From Acholeplasmatales bacterium (GTDB taxonomy: Bacteria > Bacillota_I > Bacilli_A > ML615J-28 > CAG-313), in the NCBI GenBank assembly GCA_003539625.1, contig DPOU01000028.1, positions 1 to 29,932 on the forward strand: a DNA stretch of 29,932 bases, given 5' to 3'. This document shows positions 14,270 through 22,864 of this stretch, in pieces; positions within the stretch are counted from its first letter, which is position 1; every line of letters begins with the position of its first letter. The translations under genes and the position numbers were made by a program. The notes beneath the pieces are model-generated. The model was given only the letters and a program-made list of their open reading frames with translations. It searched no databases and had not been told where the DNA came from.

Positions 14270-15058
14270 ATGCGAAATAAAGTTGAAATAACAGGTGTTA
14301 ATACCCTTGAATTAAAAGTCATTCCTCAAGAGGAAATGATGGATTTAATTAAAAAGAGTCAAGCGGGAGATAGATCCGCAAGAGATATGTTAGTAGAAGG
14401 TAATCTAAAACTAGTACTTAGTGTTATTAAAAAATTTAATAATCGTGGTGAAGACTTAGATGACTTATTTCAAGTAGGTGCAATGGGATTGATGAAAGCA
14501 ATTGATAATTTTGACTTTATTCATGGAGTTAAATTTTCTACCTATGCGGTACCGATGATAATTGGTGAAATAAGAAGATATTTACGTGATAATTCAGTAG
14601 TTAGAATAAGCCGTTCAGTTAAGGATACTGCATATAAAGCTCTACAATTTAAAGAAAAATTCTTTAATGAAAAAGGAGAAGAACCTACTATTGAACAAAT
14701 AGCAGATGCTCTTAATGTTGATACAATTGATGTTGTCATAGCCTTAGAAGCAATTCAGGACCCGGTTTCAATATATAGCCCTATATATAGTAATGGTGGT
14801 GATGAAATATATTTGATAGATCAGATTGCGGATGACTATGAAACCGAAGAACAAAAGTTGAACAAAATGATAATTAATGAGGGAATTGCTAAACTAAACA
14901 GTCGTTTAAAAGGCATAATATATAGTAGATACTATGATAACAAAACACAAATGGAGATAGCTGAAGAACTTGGTATTTCACAAGCACAAGTATCAAGATT
15001 AGAAAAAAGTGCTTTAAAGATTATTTTTGAACAAAAAGACAAAATGAAGTATCAATAG
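14270..15058 (+). CDS. sigG: RNA polymerase sporulation sigma factor SigG
   Basis: A 262-residue forespore sigma factor. ATG 14270 is chosen because GGAAGGTGA (14257-14265) precedes it at the right spacing and MRNKVEITGVNT matches the family N-terminus; a start at TTG 14255 would consume the RBS. Region 2 reads NLKLVLSVIKKFNNRGED, DDLFQVGAMGLMKAIDNFD and KFSTYAVPMIIGEIRRYLRD. Region 3 includes EPTIEQIADAL and QDPVS, and region 4 has MEIAEELGISQAQVSRLEK. This is strongly SigG, with SigF the nearest alternative. Position after sigE repeats the Bacillus/Clostridium order. There is a 105-nt gap with its own candidate forespore promoter. Confidence 0.94.
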   Translation: MRNKVEITGVNTLELKVIPQEEMMDLIKKSQAGDRSARDMLVEGNLKLVLSVIKKFNNRGEDLDDLFQVGAMGLMKAIDNFDFIHGVKFSTYAVPMIIGEIRRYLRDNSVVRISRSVKDTAYKALQFKEKFFNEKGEEPTIEQIADALNVDTIDVVIALEAIQDPVSIYSPIYSNGGDEIYLIDQIADDYETEEQKLNKMIINEGIAKLNSRLKGIIYSRYYDNKTQMEIAEELGISQAQVSRLEKSALKIIFEQKDKMKYQ

Positions 15059-15069
15059 TAATTTATCTC

Positions 15070-15098
15070 TTGCTAAAAATAGCGAATAATGATACAAT
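15070..15098 (+). promoter_or_regulatory. SigA-type promoter for the C39-like peptidase gene
   Basis: TTGCTA (15070-15075), 17-nt spacer, TACAAT (15093-15098); GAGGT at 15115-15119 precedes the ATG. Confidence 0.55.
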
Positions 15099-15123
15099 AT
15101 ACCTATAAAGATAGAGGTATGTT

Positions 15124-17646
15124 ATGAAAAAAATAATCGGATTCATTATAACAATATTAGCAATGTGTTCTTTTGCATTTTGCAATATTGAAAGTAAAGA
15201 GGTAGTATATGCTAGTGGTGAAGAAGAGGCTGTATTTAACACACCTGAGTGTTATCAACAAGCAAAAGGATTATGGAGTAGTTTTGTAATTGGTGGTAGT
15301 TCAATTGCCACAAGTGGTTGTGGACTATTGTCATTAACGAATGCGGTAAACTATTTAACTGGTAATTTTATAGAACCAACTAATCTTGCTAAATACGCTT
15401 ATGCGATTGATGCATACAATGGCTCAATTGGTGGTGGTACCGCAAGATGGGTTTTATATAATCAATTACAAGCATATGAGAAAAAATATGGTTTTAAAGT
15501 AACTAGTGCTGGTCGAGATGGAACTATTACTAGACCAGATGTAAAAGCACACTTAAAAAAAGGTGGAACTGTTATTGCTCACGTATATGGACATTTTATT
15601 GCAATTGTTGGTTACAATGAAGTAAATAATACATATTGTGTATATGACTGTGCTGCTAATGCAAGTAAAAGATATTCATATCCTTATGGCACATGGCTTA
15701 GCGAAGATATTTTAAAAAATTCTCAATATATGTCAGTTGACTGGTATTGCTTATTAGAAAGAGCAACAAATTCAATTGTTAAATTAGACCAAGAAGGCGG
15801 TACATATAAGAACAGTAAAGCTACTGTTTCATATTTTGTAACAAGTAATGAAAATACTTTAATAGATGTTTCTGGTTTTGCATTAGATGAAAGAGGAATT
15901 GAAAGTTTCTTCTATATTGTTGATGATAAAATAACTGAACAATATCCACTTTCAACTGTCGCAAGATATGATATATATGATAAGTTTACTAATTATCAAG
16001 TATGTGATCCTACTAAAATAGGTTTTGAAGGTCAAATTGATACTACAAAACTTACTAAAGGAACTCATCGCATTATTATTAGTGCTAAAACACCAAATGG
16101 TGGTGTATGTGATGTTGCAACAGTAATGATTAATAAAGGAACTGTTGATGGCACAATTGATAAGGTAAATAAAACTAATACGGTTGAAATGTCAAGATAT
16201 TCTAATCAAGCCGGTTTAAGGGATACTTGGCCGGAGGCTGGTATTTATCAACCTTGCTTTAGAGCAGAATACAATTATGTTTTAGATTTAGGCCAAATTG
16301 ATTTTAGTAATTATAAAAGAGCAGATATATATTATTCAACTGATCAAAGCTTCATTTCTAATAAAGATGGCGTTCAATCAGTAATTGGTTTTAAAAATAG
16401 TAATTATTCATTTGGATATCACGGAATGCCTTTAGACTTAAAAGATAGTATAGCCTATACTAATATGATAAATGCAAGAGGTGGATGGACAACTGATTCT
16501 GTTGTGAGTGTTGATTTAACAAATATAAATTACAATGGTCCTACATATCTAAGTGGTTATAACCAAGAAAGTGCACTATATGTTGTAAAAAAAGTAGTCT
16601 TCTACTATAATGATGGTTATGAATTCCATAATTTCAAAGAAGCAACATGTACAGCTCCTAAAACATGTACAGATTGTGGCGCAACTGAAGGAGAGGCTTT
16701 GGGACACTACTATTTACCAGCTACTTGTTTAAGTCCTTCTAAATGCTTTAGATGTGGCGATGAAGTAGGCGAGGTAGGTAGCCATGATTATATAGAAGCA
16801 ACATGTACAACTCCTAAAACTTGTAGATACTGTAATGAAGTAGTAGGTACAGCTAATGGTCATAATTATGAAAGAAAAACCAAAAAAGCTACTTGTAAAG
16901 AAGCCGGTGCAATTTATGATGAATGTAGCGTATGTAAAGATGTTCAAATAATACAAACTGAAGATAAACTTCCACATGAACTTGTTCATCACGATGGTAA
17001 ACCTGCCGAATGTATCAAGACAGGATATGAAGCATATGACACATGTAAAAACTGTGATTATACAACATATAAAGAACTACCTATATTGATGCATAATTAT
17101 GTAGAAACGGTTGTTTCACCAACATGTGAAAGTAAAGGTTATACACTTTATAGTTGTACAAGATGTCAAAATAGTTATCAAGCTAATGAAAAAGCAAAAT
17201 TGCCACATAAAGAATCAGATTGGATAATTTCTGAACCAGCTACATGTGTAGATTCAGGAAAAGAAATAATTGAATGTGAAGTATGCCATACAATAACCAA
17301 TGAAAGAGAAATTGAAGCATTAGGTCATGACATTATTAACCATGAAGCACTTCAAGCAACTTGTGAAAATATTGGCCATTATGCATATCAAACATGTTCT
17401 AGATGTGATTACACAACTTATGAAGAAATTCCTGCACTTGGTCACGATTATCATATTGTTATAATTAATCCAACTAAACAACAAGATGGTTATACAATTC
17501 ATAGATGTAATAGATGTTCAGAAAGTTATACTGATAACTATACAACATTAAAGAGTAATTGTAAAAAATCTAGCATAGCGACAATTATTGCAATGGTAAC
17601 TACGCTATGTTCATGTTTGTATATATATCGAAGCAAAAAGAATTAA
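15124..17646 (+). CDS. Secreted C39-like peptidase with nine Cys-rich repeats and C-terminal anchor
   Basis: An 840-residue exported protein. The signal peptide covers about 1-30. A papain-like C39-type domain spans about 35-200: SGCGLLSLTNAVNYL with Cys66, YGHFIAIVGY with His157, and YDCAA with Asp175. A middle beta-rich region (about 210-490) contains lectin/galactose-binding-like stretches; this is weak. From about 500 to 815 come nine repeats of roughly 25-40 residues, each with C-x(5+)-C-x2-C and ending in LGH or LPH (for example ATCTAPKTCTDCGATEGEALGH). These look like small metal-binding ribbons. A final membrane segment (about 818-836) ends in RSKKN with no LPXTG, so it is anchored by the tail rather than by a standard sortase motif. 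The substrate is unknown. Confidence 0.82.
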   Translation: MKKIIGFIITILAMCSFAFCNIESKEVVYASGEEEAVFNTPECYQQAKGLWSSFVIGGSSIATSGCGLLSLTNAVNYLTGNFIEPTNLAKYAYAIDAYNGSIGGGTARWVLYNQLQAYEKKYGFKVTSAGRDGTITRPDVKAHLKKGGTVIAHVYGHFIAIVGYNEVNNTYCVYDCAANASKRYSYPYGTWLSEDILKNSQYMSVDWYCLLERATNSIVKLDQEGGTYKNSKATVSYFVTSNENTLIDVSGFALDERGIESFFYIVDDKITEQYPLSTVARYDIYDKFTNYQVCDPTKIGFEGQIDTTKLTKGTHRIIISAKTPNGGVCDVATVMINKGTVDGTIDKVNKTNTVEMSRYSNQAGLRDTWPEAGIYQPCFRAEYNYVLDLGQIDFSNYKRADIYYSTDQSFISNKDGVQSVIGFKNSNYSFGYHGMPLDLKDSIAYTNMINARGGWTTDSVVSVDLTNINYNGPTYLSGYNQESALYVVKKVVFYYNDGYEFHNFKEATCTAPKTCTDCGATEGEALGHYYLPATCLSPSKCFRCGDEVGEVGSHDYIEATCTTPKTCRYCNEVVGTANGHNYERKTKKATCKEAGAIYDECSVCKDVQIIQTEDKLPHELVHHDGKPAECIKTGYEAYDTCKNCDYTTYKELPILMHNYVETVVSPTCESKGYTLYSCTRCQNSYQANEKAKLPHKESDWIISEPATCVDSGKEIIECEVCHTITNEREIEALGHDIINHEALQATCENIGHYAYQTCSRCDYTTYEEIPALGHDYHIVIINPTKQQDGYTIHRCNRCSESYTDNYTTLKSNCKKSSIATIIAMVTTLCSCLYIYRSKKN

Positions 17647-17651
17647 TAAAT

Positions 17652-17680
17652 AAAAAGTGCTATTTAAATAGCACTTTTTT
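17652..17680 (+). terminator. Intrinsic terminator
   Basis: AAGTGCTATT/AATAGCACTT stem followed by T6, just after the peptidase gene. Confidence 0.85.
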
Positions 17681-17726
17681 AAACTTTGATATAATATATA
17701 TGTTGATTATGAAAGGATGCGATAAA

Positions 17727-18254
17727 ATGTTAAAAATTAACACCAAAAAGTTAGTCTTCCTAGCAATTATGATGGCACTCGGTATCGTCCTAAAATCATT
17801 CCTATCAATAGGTAATAATAGTTTTCGTATTAGTCTTTGGAATATTCCAATATTTTTTGCGGGAATAGTTGGAGGTCCCATTTATGGGGGAATTTGTGCA
17901 CTTGGTGCCGATCTCATATATGGCTTTTGTTTTTCAAGTTATCCGTTTTCAGCTATAATGACCTTAACTTGTGTAGTTTGGGGGATAAGCGGTGGATTAT
18001 TTTTCAAAAAAAATATAAAATTTATTCCACTTGGAATTACTGTGTTGATAACTTGCCTACTCGAAACAACTATTAATAGCATATATTTATACACATATTT
18101 TGAAAGTGTTGAAAGAGTATTAGCAGGTCTACCATTAAGATTATTAGTACAGCTAGTAAGGTGGCCACTTTCAACAACAATAATATACACTTTGTATAAT
18201 AAGGTATTGATTAACGCAAATTTTGAAAATCAAAAAGAAAAGTCTAAAAACTAG
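17727..18254 (+). CDS. folT: ECF transporter S component, folate type (FolT-like)
   Basis: A 175-residue membrane protein with about six helices, the substrate-binding subunit of an energy-coupling factor vitamin importer. MLKINTKKLVFLAIMMALG is the typical S-component N-terminus whose AxxxA-like helix contacts EcfT. NNSFRISLWNIPIFFAGIVG followed by GPIYGGICALGADLIYG fits folate-family S components, as does the C-terminal LPLRLLVQLVRWPLSTTIIY. ATG 17727 is chosen because GAAAGGA (17711-17717) lies 9 nt upstream; farther in-frame starts run into the preceding gene and terminator. No ECF ATPase or T subunit is present, so it likely shares a module encoded elsewhere. TATAAT at 17690-17695 is a likely -10. 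Substrate assignment is moderate. Confidence 0.8.
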   Translation: MLKINTKKLVFLAIMMALGIVLKSFLSIGNNSFRISLWNIPIFFAGIVGGPIYGGICALGADLIYGFCFSSYPFSAIMTLTCVVWGISGGLFFKKNIKFIPLGITVLITCLLETTINSIYLYTYFESVERVLAGLPLRLLVQLVRWPLSTTIIYTLYNKVLINANFENQKEKSKN

Positions 18255-18306
18255 AAAAAACTAAAATAAAGTAATATAATAAATGTTAAGAAGAGGTATA
18301 AAAAAA

Positions 18307-19839
18307 ATGAGTCAAAAAAAATTAGTAATGTTAGTTATTATGGATGGCTTTGGAATTAGAAAAGAAACTGATGGTAATGCAATAGCAGCAGCTAAAAAGC
18401 CTAATCTAGACAAACTATTCGCAAAGTATCCTCATACATTAATTGGCGCATCTGGTGAAGCTGTAGGTTTACCTGATGGACAAATGGGAAATAGTGAAGT
18501 AGGTCACTTAAATATTGGGGCAGGTAGAATTGTTTTCCAATCATTAACAAGAGTAAATATTGCTTGTCGTGAACATAAACTTGATACTATGCCTGCAATT
18601 GATAACGCAATTAAACATGCAATAAATAATAATTCTACTTTACATATTATGGGATTAATGTCAGATGGTGGTGTACATTCACATATAAATCACATAATAT
18701 ACTTAATGAATAAAGCAATCGAACGCGGAGTAAAGAAAGTAGTTGTTCATTCATTCTTAGATGGTAGAGATGTTCCGCCAACTTCCGCAAAACAATATCT
18801 TACACAATTGAGTGAAGCACGCGAAAAGGGTGTTGAACTAGGTGTAGTATGTGGTAGATATTACGCAATGGATAGAGACCGTAACTATGATCGTACCCAA
18901 CTTGCATATAATGCATTAGTATTTGGTGATGCACCAGTTAAAGGTTTATTAGAAGGAATTGATGAAAGCTATAAAGAAGGTATAACTGATGAATTTGTTA
19001 AACCTTACATTGTTACTAAAGGTTGCACAATTGAAGAAAATGATTCAGTAATATTTGCTAACTTTAGACCTGACAGAGCAATTCAAATTAGTGTTGCATT
19101 AACAAATCCAAAAGAAGCAACTGGTGAAAAAGGAAGTTTACAAAGATATGTAGAATTCAAGAACTTATGCTTTGTACAAATGATGCTATACTCTGAAAAA
19201 GTAAAAGGTGAAGTAGCATTTGGATTACAAGAATTAGATAATATGTATGGTGATGTTATTTCTAATCTAGGATTAAAACAATTAAGAATAGCAGAAACTG
19301 AAAAATATGCTCATGTTACATATTTCTTTGATGGTGGTGTAGATAAAGAGTTAAAAGGTGCAGATCGTATTTTAGTACCTTCTCCTAAAGTTGCTACTTA
19401 TGATTTAAAACCAGAAATGAGTGCTTATGAAGTAACTGATAAAGTAGTTGACGCAATATTATCAGAAAAATATGATACTATCATTCTAAACTATGCTAAC
19501 TGTGATATGGTAGGTCATACAGCTGTATTTGATGCTGCAGTAAAAGCAGTAGAAACTGTTGATACTTGTGTTGGTAGAGTATATGATGCAATTATGAAAG
19601 TTGGTGGCACAATGGTATTAACTGCTGACCATGGTAATGCTGATATGATTTGGGATGAACATCATAACCCATTCTCTGCTCATACAACAAATCCAGTACC
19701 ATTCTTAATTACTAATGAAAATGTAGAATTAAGAAAAACAGGTAATTTAGGTGACATTGCTCCAACAATGTTAGATTTATTAGGCATAACTAAACCAGTA
19801 GAAATGACTGGAACTAGTATGATAGCAAAAAGAAAATAA
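18307..19839 (+). CDS. gpmI: 2,3-bisphosphoglycerate-independent phosphoglycerate mutase
   Basis: A 510-residue Mn-dependent glycolytic enzyme that interconverts 3- and 2-phosphoglycerate. It is full length, with alkaline-phosphatase-type metal sites: MDGFGI (Asp13), MGNSEVGH with phospho-acceptor Ser63, and a closing NYANCDMVGHT and TADHGNAD. The phosphotransferase domain is shown by SDGGVHSH, FLDGRDVPPTSA, GRYYAMDRDRNYDR and FRPDRAIQIS. ATG 18307 is preferred over 18283, because AAGAGG (18290-18295) then serves as RBS and a TATAAT at 18275-18280 would place the transcript start between the two. Usual glycolytic partners (eno, pgk, tpi) are absent from the window. Confidence 0.96.
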   Translation: MSQKKLVMLVIMDGFGIRKETDGNAIAAAKKPNLDKLFAKYPHTLIGASGEAVGLPDGQMGNSEVGHLNIGAGRIVFQSLTRVNIACREHKLDTMPAIDNAIKHAINNNSTLHIMGLMSDGGVHSHINHIIYLMNKAIERGVKKVVVHSFLDGRDVPPTSAKQYLTQLSEAREKGVELGVVCGRYYAMDRDRNYDRTQLAYNALVFGDAPVKGLLEGIDESYKEGITDEFVKPYIVTKGCTIEENDSVIFANFRPDRAIQISVALTNPKEATGEKGSLQRYVEFKNLCFVQMMLYSEKVKGEVAFGLQELDNMYGDVISNLGLKQLRIAETEKYAHVTYFFDGGVDKELKGADRILVPSPKVATYDLKPEMSAYEVTDKVVDAILSEKYDTIILNYANCDMVGHTAVFDAAVKAVETVDTCVGRVYDAIMKVGGTMVLTADHGNADMIWDEHHNPFSAHTTNPVPFLITNENVELRKTGNLGDIAPTMLDLLGITKPVEMTGTSMIAKRK

Positions 19840-19853
19840 TATTATGCAATATA

Positions 19854-19897
19854 AAAAATCTGTAAATTGAGAAGTATCTCATTTACAGATTTTTTTG
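19854..19897 (+). terminator. Strong intrinsic terminator of gpmI
   Basis: Long stem of about 18 bp (AAATCTGTAAATTGAGA with TCTCATTTACAGATTT) and a T7 tail. Confidence 0.9.
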
Positions 19898-19922
19898 TTT
19901 TATCAAACAAAAATGCAACTTG

Positions 19923-20032
19923 AATATATTAATACATAATATATTATTGATGGTACCAAAATTACAAAATGTCTTGACAAAAAGCATAATGTACGTTAAA
20001 ATATAATTGTCAATCGTCAAAAATGTCAAGAC
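19923..20032 (+). promoter_or_regulatory. SigA promoter with flanking inverted repeats
   Basis: TTGACA (19974-19979), 17-nt spacer, TAAAAT (19997-20002): a near-consensus promoter. Its -35 lies inside GTCTTGACA (19971-19979), which recurs inverted as TGTCAAGAC at 20024-20032. GTCAA occurs three times between the -10 and that arm (20009-20029). Upstream, AATATATTA/TAATATATT (19923-19945) is a 9-bp perfect palindrome. The layout suggests operator sites. Confidence 0.5.
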
Positions 20033-20110
20033 TCATAAAAGTATCGACATATTCGACATTGATTATCATTATAATTTCTACAAAAAATATTAAATGAAAG
20101 GGGGAACGAG

Positions 20111-21121
20111 ATGAAAAAAAGGATTTTCTTAATATTAATTCTTATAATGGTAATGACTTTAATTTCTTGTAAGAAAGAAACTACAAAAGGATGTGAACAC
20201 GCATTCCAAGAAGCAACGTGTACACAAGCAAAAACATGTAGTAAGTGTGGTGCAACAGAGGGAGAAGCATTGGGACACACATTCCAAAAAGCGACATGTC
20301 AAGCACCAAAAACATGCTCAAGATGTGGAGTAACAGAAGGCGCAGCATTACAACATAATTATGTTCTTAATGCACAAGGTAATTATTTTTGTACAATTTG
20401 CAAAAAACATATTGTTGATATACTTGGTAAAAACTACTTCTTAAATAAATTTTCAGAAATGGATGGATACCAATATGAAAGAGTAAACTTTTGCAGTTTT
20501 GGTGACCAAAGTATACCAGTTTTAGATAATTTTGCAAGATATAAATTATTAAAAGAACAAGCTGTATTTGATGAAGAAAAACAAACATACCTTGTTCCAA
20601 TAATTATTGAAAAAGTCTATGCATTAGACAAAGACAAAGGCGATATTGAATATGTAGTACAATCTGCAAAACCTGGAAATAGTGGTTCTAAAAAAGTAAC
20701 TTTAGATGAATTAAATAGTGAATATAATATATATGTAACTATTTCAAAAGCAAATTATGAAAAGTTAGCTAATATAGATACTATTATTTCAATAGCATCA
20801 GTAAAAACAGAAGAATCTGAAAGAGTTGGTAATGATATTACTGAAGCATTCCATACAAAAACTAGTTATTTGTTTGAAGAAGATATTGATATCGAAGAAC
20901 CTACAATTAAACTAGCAATAGGGTTAGATAATTACTCATATATAAAAGATGGTAAATTTTATATTAATAATAATGAACATTTAGAATTAATAGCACATTA
21001 TTACTATCAAGCATTAAAAGATGGAATGAGCAGTGAAGAATTTGATGAATGGGCATTCATTGCGAGTTATCGTCATATGATGCGACTTTTAGATCCAACA
21101 AGTTTGGATTTATCAAAATAA
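20111..21121 (+). CDS. Lipoprotein with Cys-rich repeats, function unknown
   Basis: A 336-residue lipoprotein. The signal peptide ends in lipobox LISC (Cys20). Residues about 30-100 hold two and a half Cys repeats of the same kind as in the C39-like peptidase (ATCTQAKTCSKCGATEGEALGH; ATCQAPKTCSRCGVTEGAAL; FCTICKKH). The rest is a beta/alpha domain with no family I recognise; it includes YLVPIIIEKVYALDKD and a helical C-terminus (ELIAHYYYQALKDGMSSEEF). AAAGGGGG at 20098-20105 precedes the ATG. The repeats could bind zinc outside the cell. Confidence 0.78.
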   Translation: MKKRIFLILILIMVMTLISCKKETTKGCEHAFQEATCTQAKTCSKCGATEGEALGHTFQKATCQAPKTCSRCGVTEGAALQHNYVLNAQGNYFCTICKKHIVDILGKNYFLNKFSEMDGYQYERVNFCSFGDQSIPVLDNFARYKLLKEQAVFDEEKQTYLVPIIIEKVYALDKDKGDIEYVVQSAKPGNSGSKKVTLDELNSEYNIYVTISKANYEKLANIDTIISIASVKTEESERVGNDITEAFHTKTSYLFEEDIDIEEPTIKLAIGLDNYSYIKDGKFYINNNEHLELIAHYYYQALKDGMSSEEFDEWAFIASYRHMMRLLDPTSLDLSK

Positions 21122-21154
21122 CCATTTTTGTTTAAAGATAATTGGATTCTACTT

Positions 21155-21195
21155 AAAAGAGAGTTACTAAAAATAACTCTCTTTTAACTTTTTTT
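21155..21195 (+). terminator. Intrinsic terminator
   Basis: AAAAGAGAGTTA/TAACTCTCTTTT, 12-bp stem with 7-nt loop, followed by AAC and T7. Confidence 0.8.
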
Positions 21196-21223
21196 ACTAG
21201 ATAGTAAAAAAACAAAAAGGAGG

Positions 21224-21252
21224 TTGTAAAAATAATAATACTAATCTATAAT
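21224..21252 (+). promoter_or_regulatory. SigA-type promoter for the TrhA-like gene
   Basis: TTGTAA (21224-21229), 17-nt spacer, TATAAT (21247-21252). Confidence 0.55.
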
Positions 21253-21276
21253 TAAATTGCAAAAAGGAGAATGACT

Positions 21277-22065
21277 ATGACAAAGAAAACTTATCGATTA
21301 AATAAAAAGGCTCATAAAAAACAATACAGACTTTCAAAAAAAGAATTAAAGAATAATTACAAAAACATTAGAAAAAATTTACGAAATCAGTATATAAGTG
21401 AAATTGATTTAGAAAGCAAAGAAAAACAAATAGTTAATCCACCATATAGGACAATATTAGAGGAAATAGGTAATTCAGTAACACACGGAATTGGTTCTAT
21501 TCTATCAATAGTCTTTTATGTTTTAATGTTGATTCACTCAAATACGGTAAATGAATATATTGCTTCAACGATTTATTTTTTAGGATTATTTTTTGAATTT
21601 ACAATGAGTACTCTTTATCATGCATTTCCGTATGGTAGCAAGGTTAAAAGAATATTTAGAAGGTTTGATTATTCATCAATATATTTACTAATAGGTGCTA
21701 GTTTTGCGCCAATATTGTTGTGCTATATAGGTGGAATATATGGAACTATTTTTGTTATTATTCAATGGATTATAATAATAACAGGTGTTACTCTTGTTGC
21801 GGTATTCGGACCAACAAGATTAAAATTTATTCATTTCCCTTTATATTTTATTCTAGGATGGAGTGCATTAATATTTGTTCCTAAAATGTTTGTTAATGAT
21901 TTCAATTTATTTTTATACATCTTAGGAGGAGGTATAATTTATACACTAGGTATAATTCCATTTTTCATAGATAAAAAAGTATCACATTTTATTTGGCATT
22001 TCTTTGTATTAGCGGGTGCAATTGTTCAATGGCTTGGTATATATATCTATTTATACTTAAAGTAA
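21277..22065 (+). CDS. trhA: PAQR/hemolysin III family membrane protein (TrhA/YqfA-like)
   Basis: A 262-residue seven-helix membrane protein of the hemolysin III/PAQR family, implicated in membrane lipid homeostasis. Signatures are GNSVTHGIGS with the preceding Glu pair (61-63), STLYHAFPYG (His115), FDYSSIYLLIGASFAP and a C-terminal IWHFFVLAGA. These Asp/His/Ser residues form the family's presumed zinc hydrolase site. ATG 21277 is chosen over 21271 because AAGGAG (21264-21269) is then 7 nt away rather than 1. An unusual feature is a ~55-residue strongly basic N-terminal extension (KKAHKKQYRLSKKELKNNYK...) before the domain. It has its own promoter; no hairpin terminator is evident after it. 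Confidence 0.88.
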   Translation: MTKKTYRLNKKAHKKQYRLSKKELKNNYKNIRKNLRNQYISEIDLESKEKQIVNPPYRTILEEIGNSVTHGIGSILSIVFYVLMLIHSNTVNEYIASTIYFLGLFFEFTMSTLYHAFPYGSKVKRIFRRFDYSSIYLLIGASFAPILLCYIGGIYGTIFVIIQWIIIITGVTLVAVFGPTRLKFIHFPLYFILGWSALIFVPKMFVNDFNLFLYILGGGIIYTLGIIPFFIDKKVSHFIWHFFVLAGAIVQWLGIYIYLYLK

Positions 22066-22086
22066 TTAAATAAAAAAACTTAATAT

Positions 22087-22115
22087 TTGAAAAAAACTTA
22101 TATTTCGGTTATAAT
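22087..22115 (+). promoter_or_regulatory. SigA-type promoter for the IscU-like/GGGtGRT operon
   Basis: TTGAAA (22087-22092), 17-nt spacer, TATAAT (22110-22115). Confidence 0.75.
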
Positions 22116-22153
22116 AATATAGCTTATAAATGTCAAATAAAGGAGAAAGAAAC

Positions 22154-22852
22154 ATGAACATGAACTATACAAAAGAAGTCGAAGAAATGTGTAGTGTTAA
22201 AGTTGGTGCAAGTCATGGTTGTGCTCCAATTCCTCAAGAAGGCAAATGGACATATTCACGTGAAATAAAAGACATCAATGGGTTTACACATGGTATTGGA
22301 TGGTGTGCACCTCAACAAGGCGCATGTAAATTAACATTAAATGTTAAAAATGGTATTATTGAAGAAGCATTAATTGAAACTGTTGGTTGCTCTGGTATGA
22401 CTCACTCAGCAGCAATGGCAAGCGAAGCTATCGTTGGTAAAACTGTATTAGAAGCAGTTAATACTGACTTAGTATGTGATGCTATCAATACTGCAATGCG
22501 TGAATTATTCTTACAAATAATTTATGGTCGTACACAATCTGCATTCTCTGAAGGTGGATTAAACATCGGTGCTGGTCTTGAAGACTTAGGTAAAGGCTTA
22601 AGAAGCCAAGTTGGTACTGCGTATAGTACAAAAGCAAAAGGACCAAGATATCTAGAACTTGCTGAAGGATACATTACTCGTTTAGCATTAGATGATCAAA
22701 ATCAAATTATCGGATATGAATATTTAAATTTAGGTAAATTTACTGATTTCTTAAAGAAAGGCTTAAATGCTGATGAAGCAGTTAAAAAAGCTATGGGAAC
22801 ATATGGTAGATTTGCTGAAGGATCTAAATATATTGATCCACGTCAAGAATAG
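22154..22852 (+). CDS. IscU/NifU-like iron-sulfur scaffold homologue
   Basis: A 232-residue cytoplasmic protein; ATG 22154 is 8 nt after AAAGGAG (22139-22145), which a start at 22130 would swallow. The central part follows the NifU/IscU N-domain plan: GACKLTLNVKNGIIEEALIE, then VGCSGMTHSAAMASEAIVGK, then VCDAI, giving Cys58, Cys79 and Cys108 in the places of the three cluster ligands. Additional cysteines at 13, 23 and 51 and a long C-terminal half (FSEGGLNIGAGLEDLGKG; YLELAEGY) distinguish it from classic IscU. It is translationally close (12 nt) to a GGGtGRT gene, a pairing seen in anaerobes. No sufS/iscS is nearby, so the cluster source and client are unknown. Confidence 0.85.
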   Translation: MNMNYTKEVEEMCSVKVGASHGCAPIPQEGKWTYSREIKDINGFTHGIGWCAPQQGACKLTLNVKNGIIEEALIETVGCSGMTHSAAMASEAIVGKTVLEAVNTDLVCDAINTAMRELFLQIIYGRTQSAFSEGGLNIGAGLEDLGKGLRSQVGTAYSTKAKGPRYLELAEGYITRLALDDQNQIIGYEYLNLGKFTDFLKKGLNADEAVKKAMGTYGRFAEGSKYIDPRQE

Positions 22853-22864
22853 GAGGCAGTAATA

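Noticed and set aside
17607..17726. Upstream starts for the FolT-like protein
   Set aside because: They overlap the peptidase gene and the terminator; ATG 17727 has a good RBS and gives the family N-terminus.
21217..21223. AAGGAGG as the RBS of a further small gene upstream of trhA
   Set aside because: No start codon at proper spacing leads to an open frame; the following TTG is directly followed by TAA. The TTG is better read as part of a promoter.
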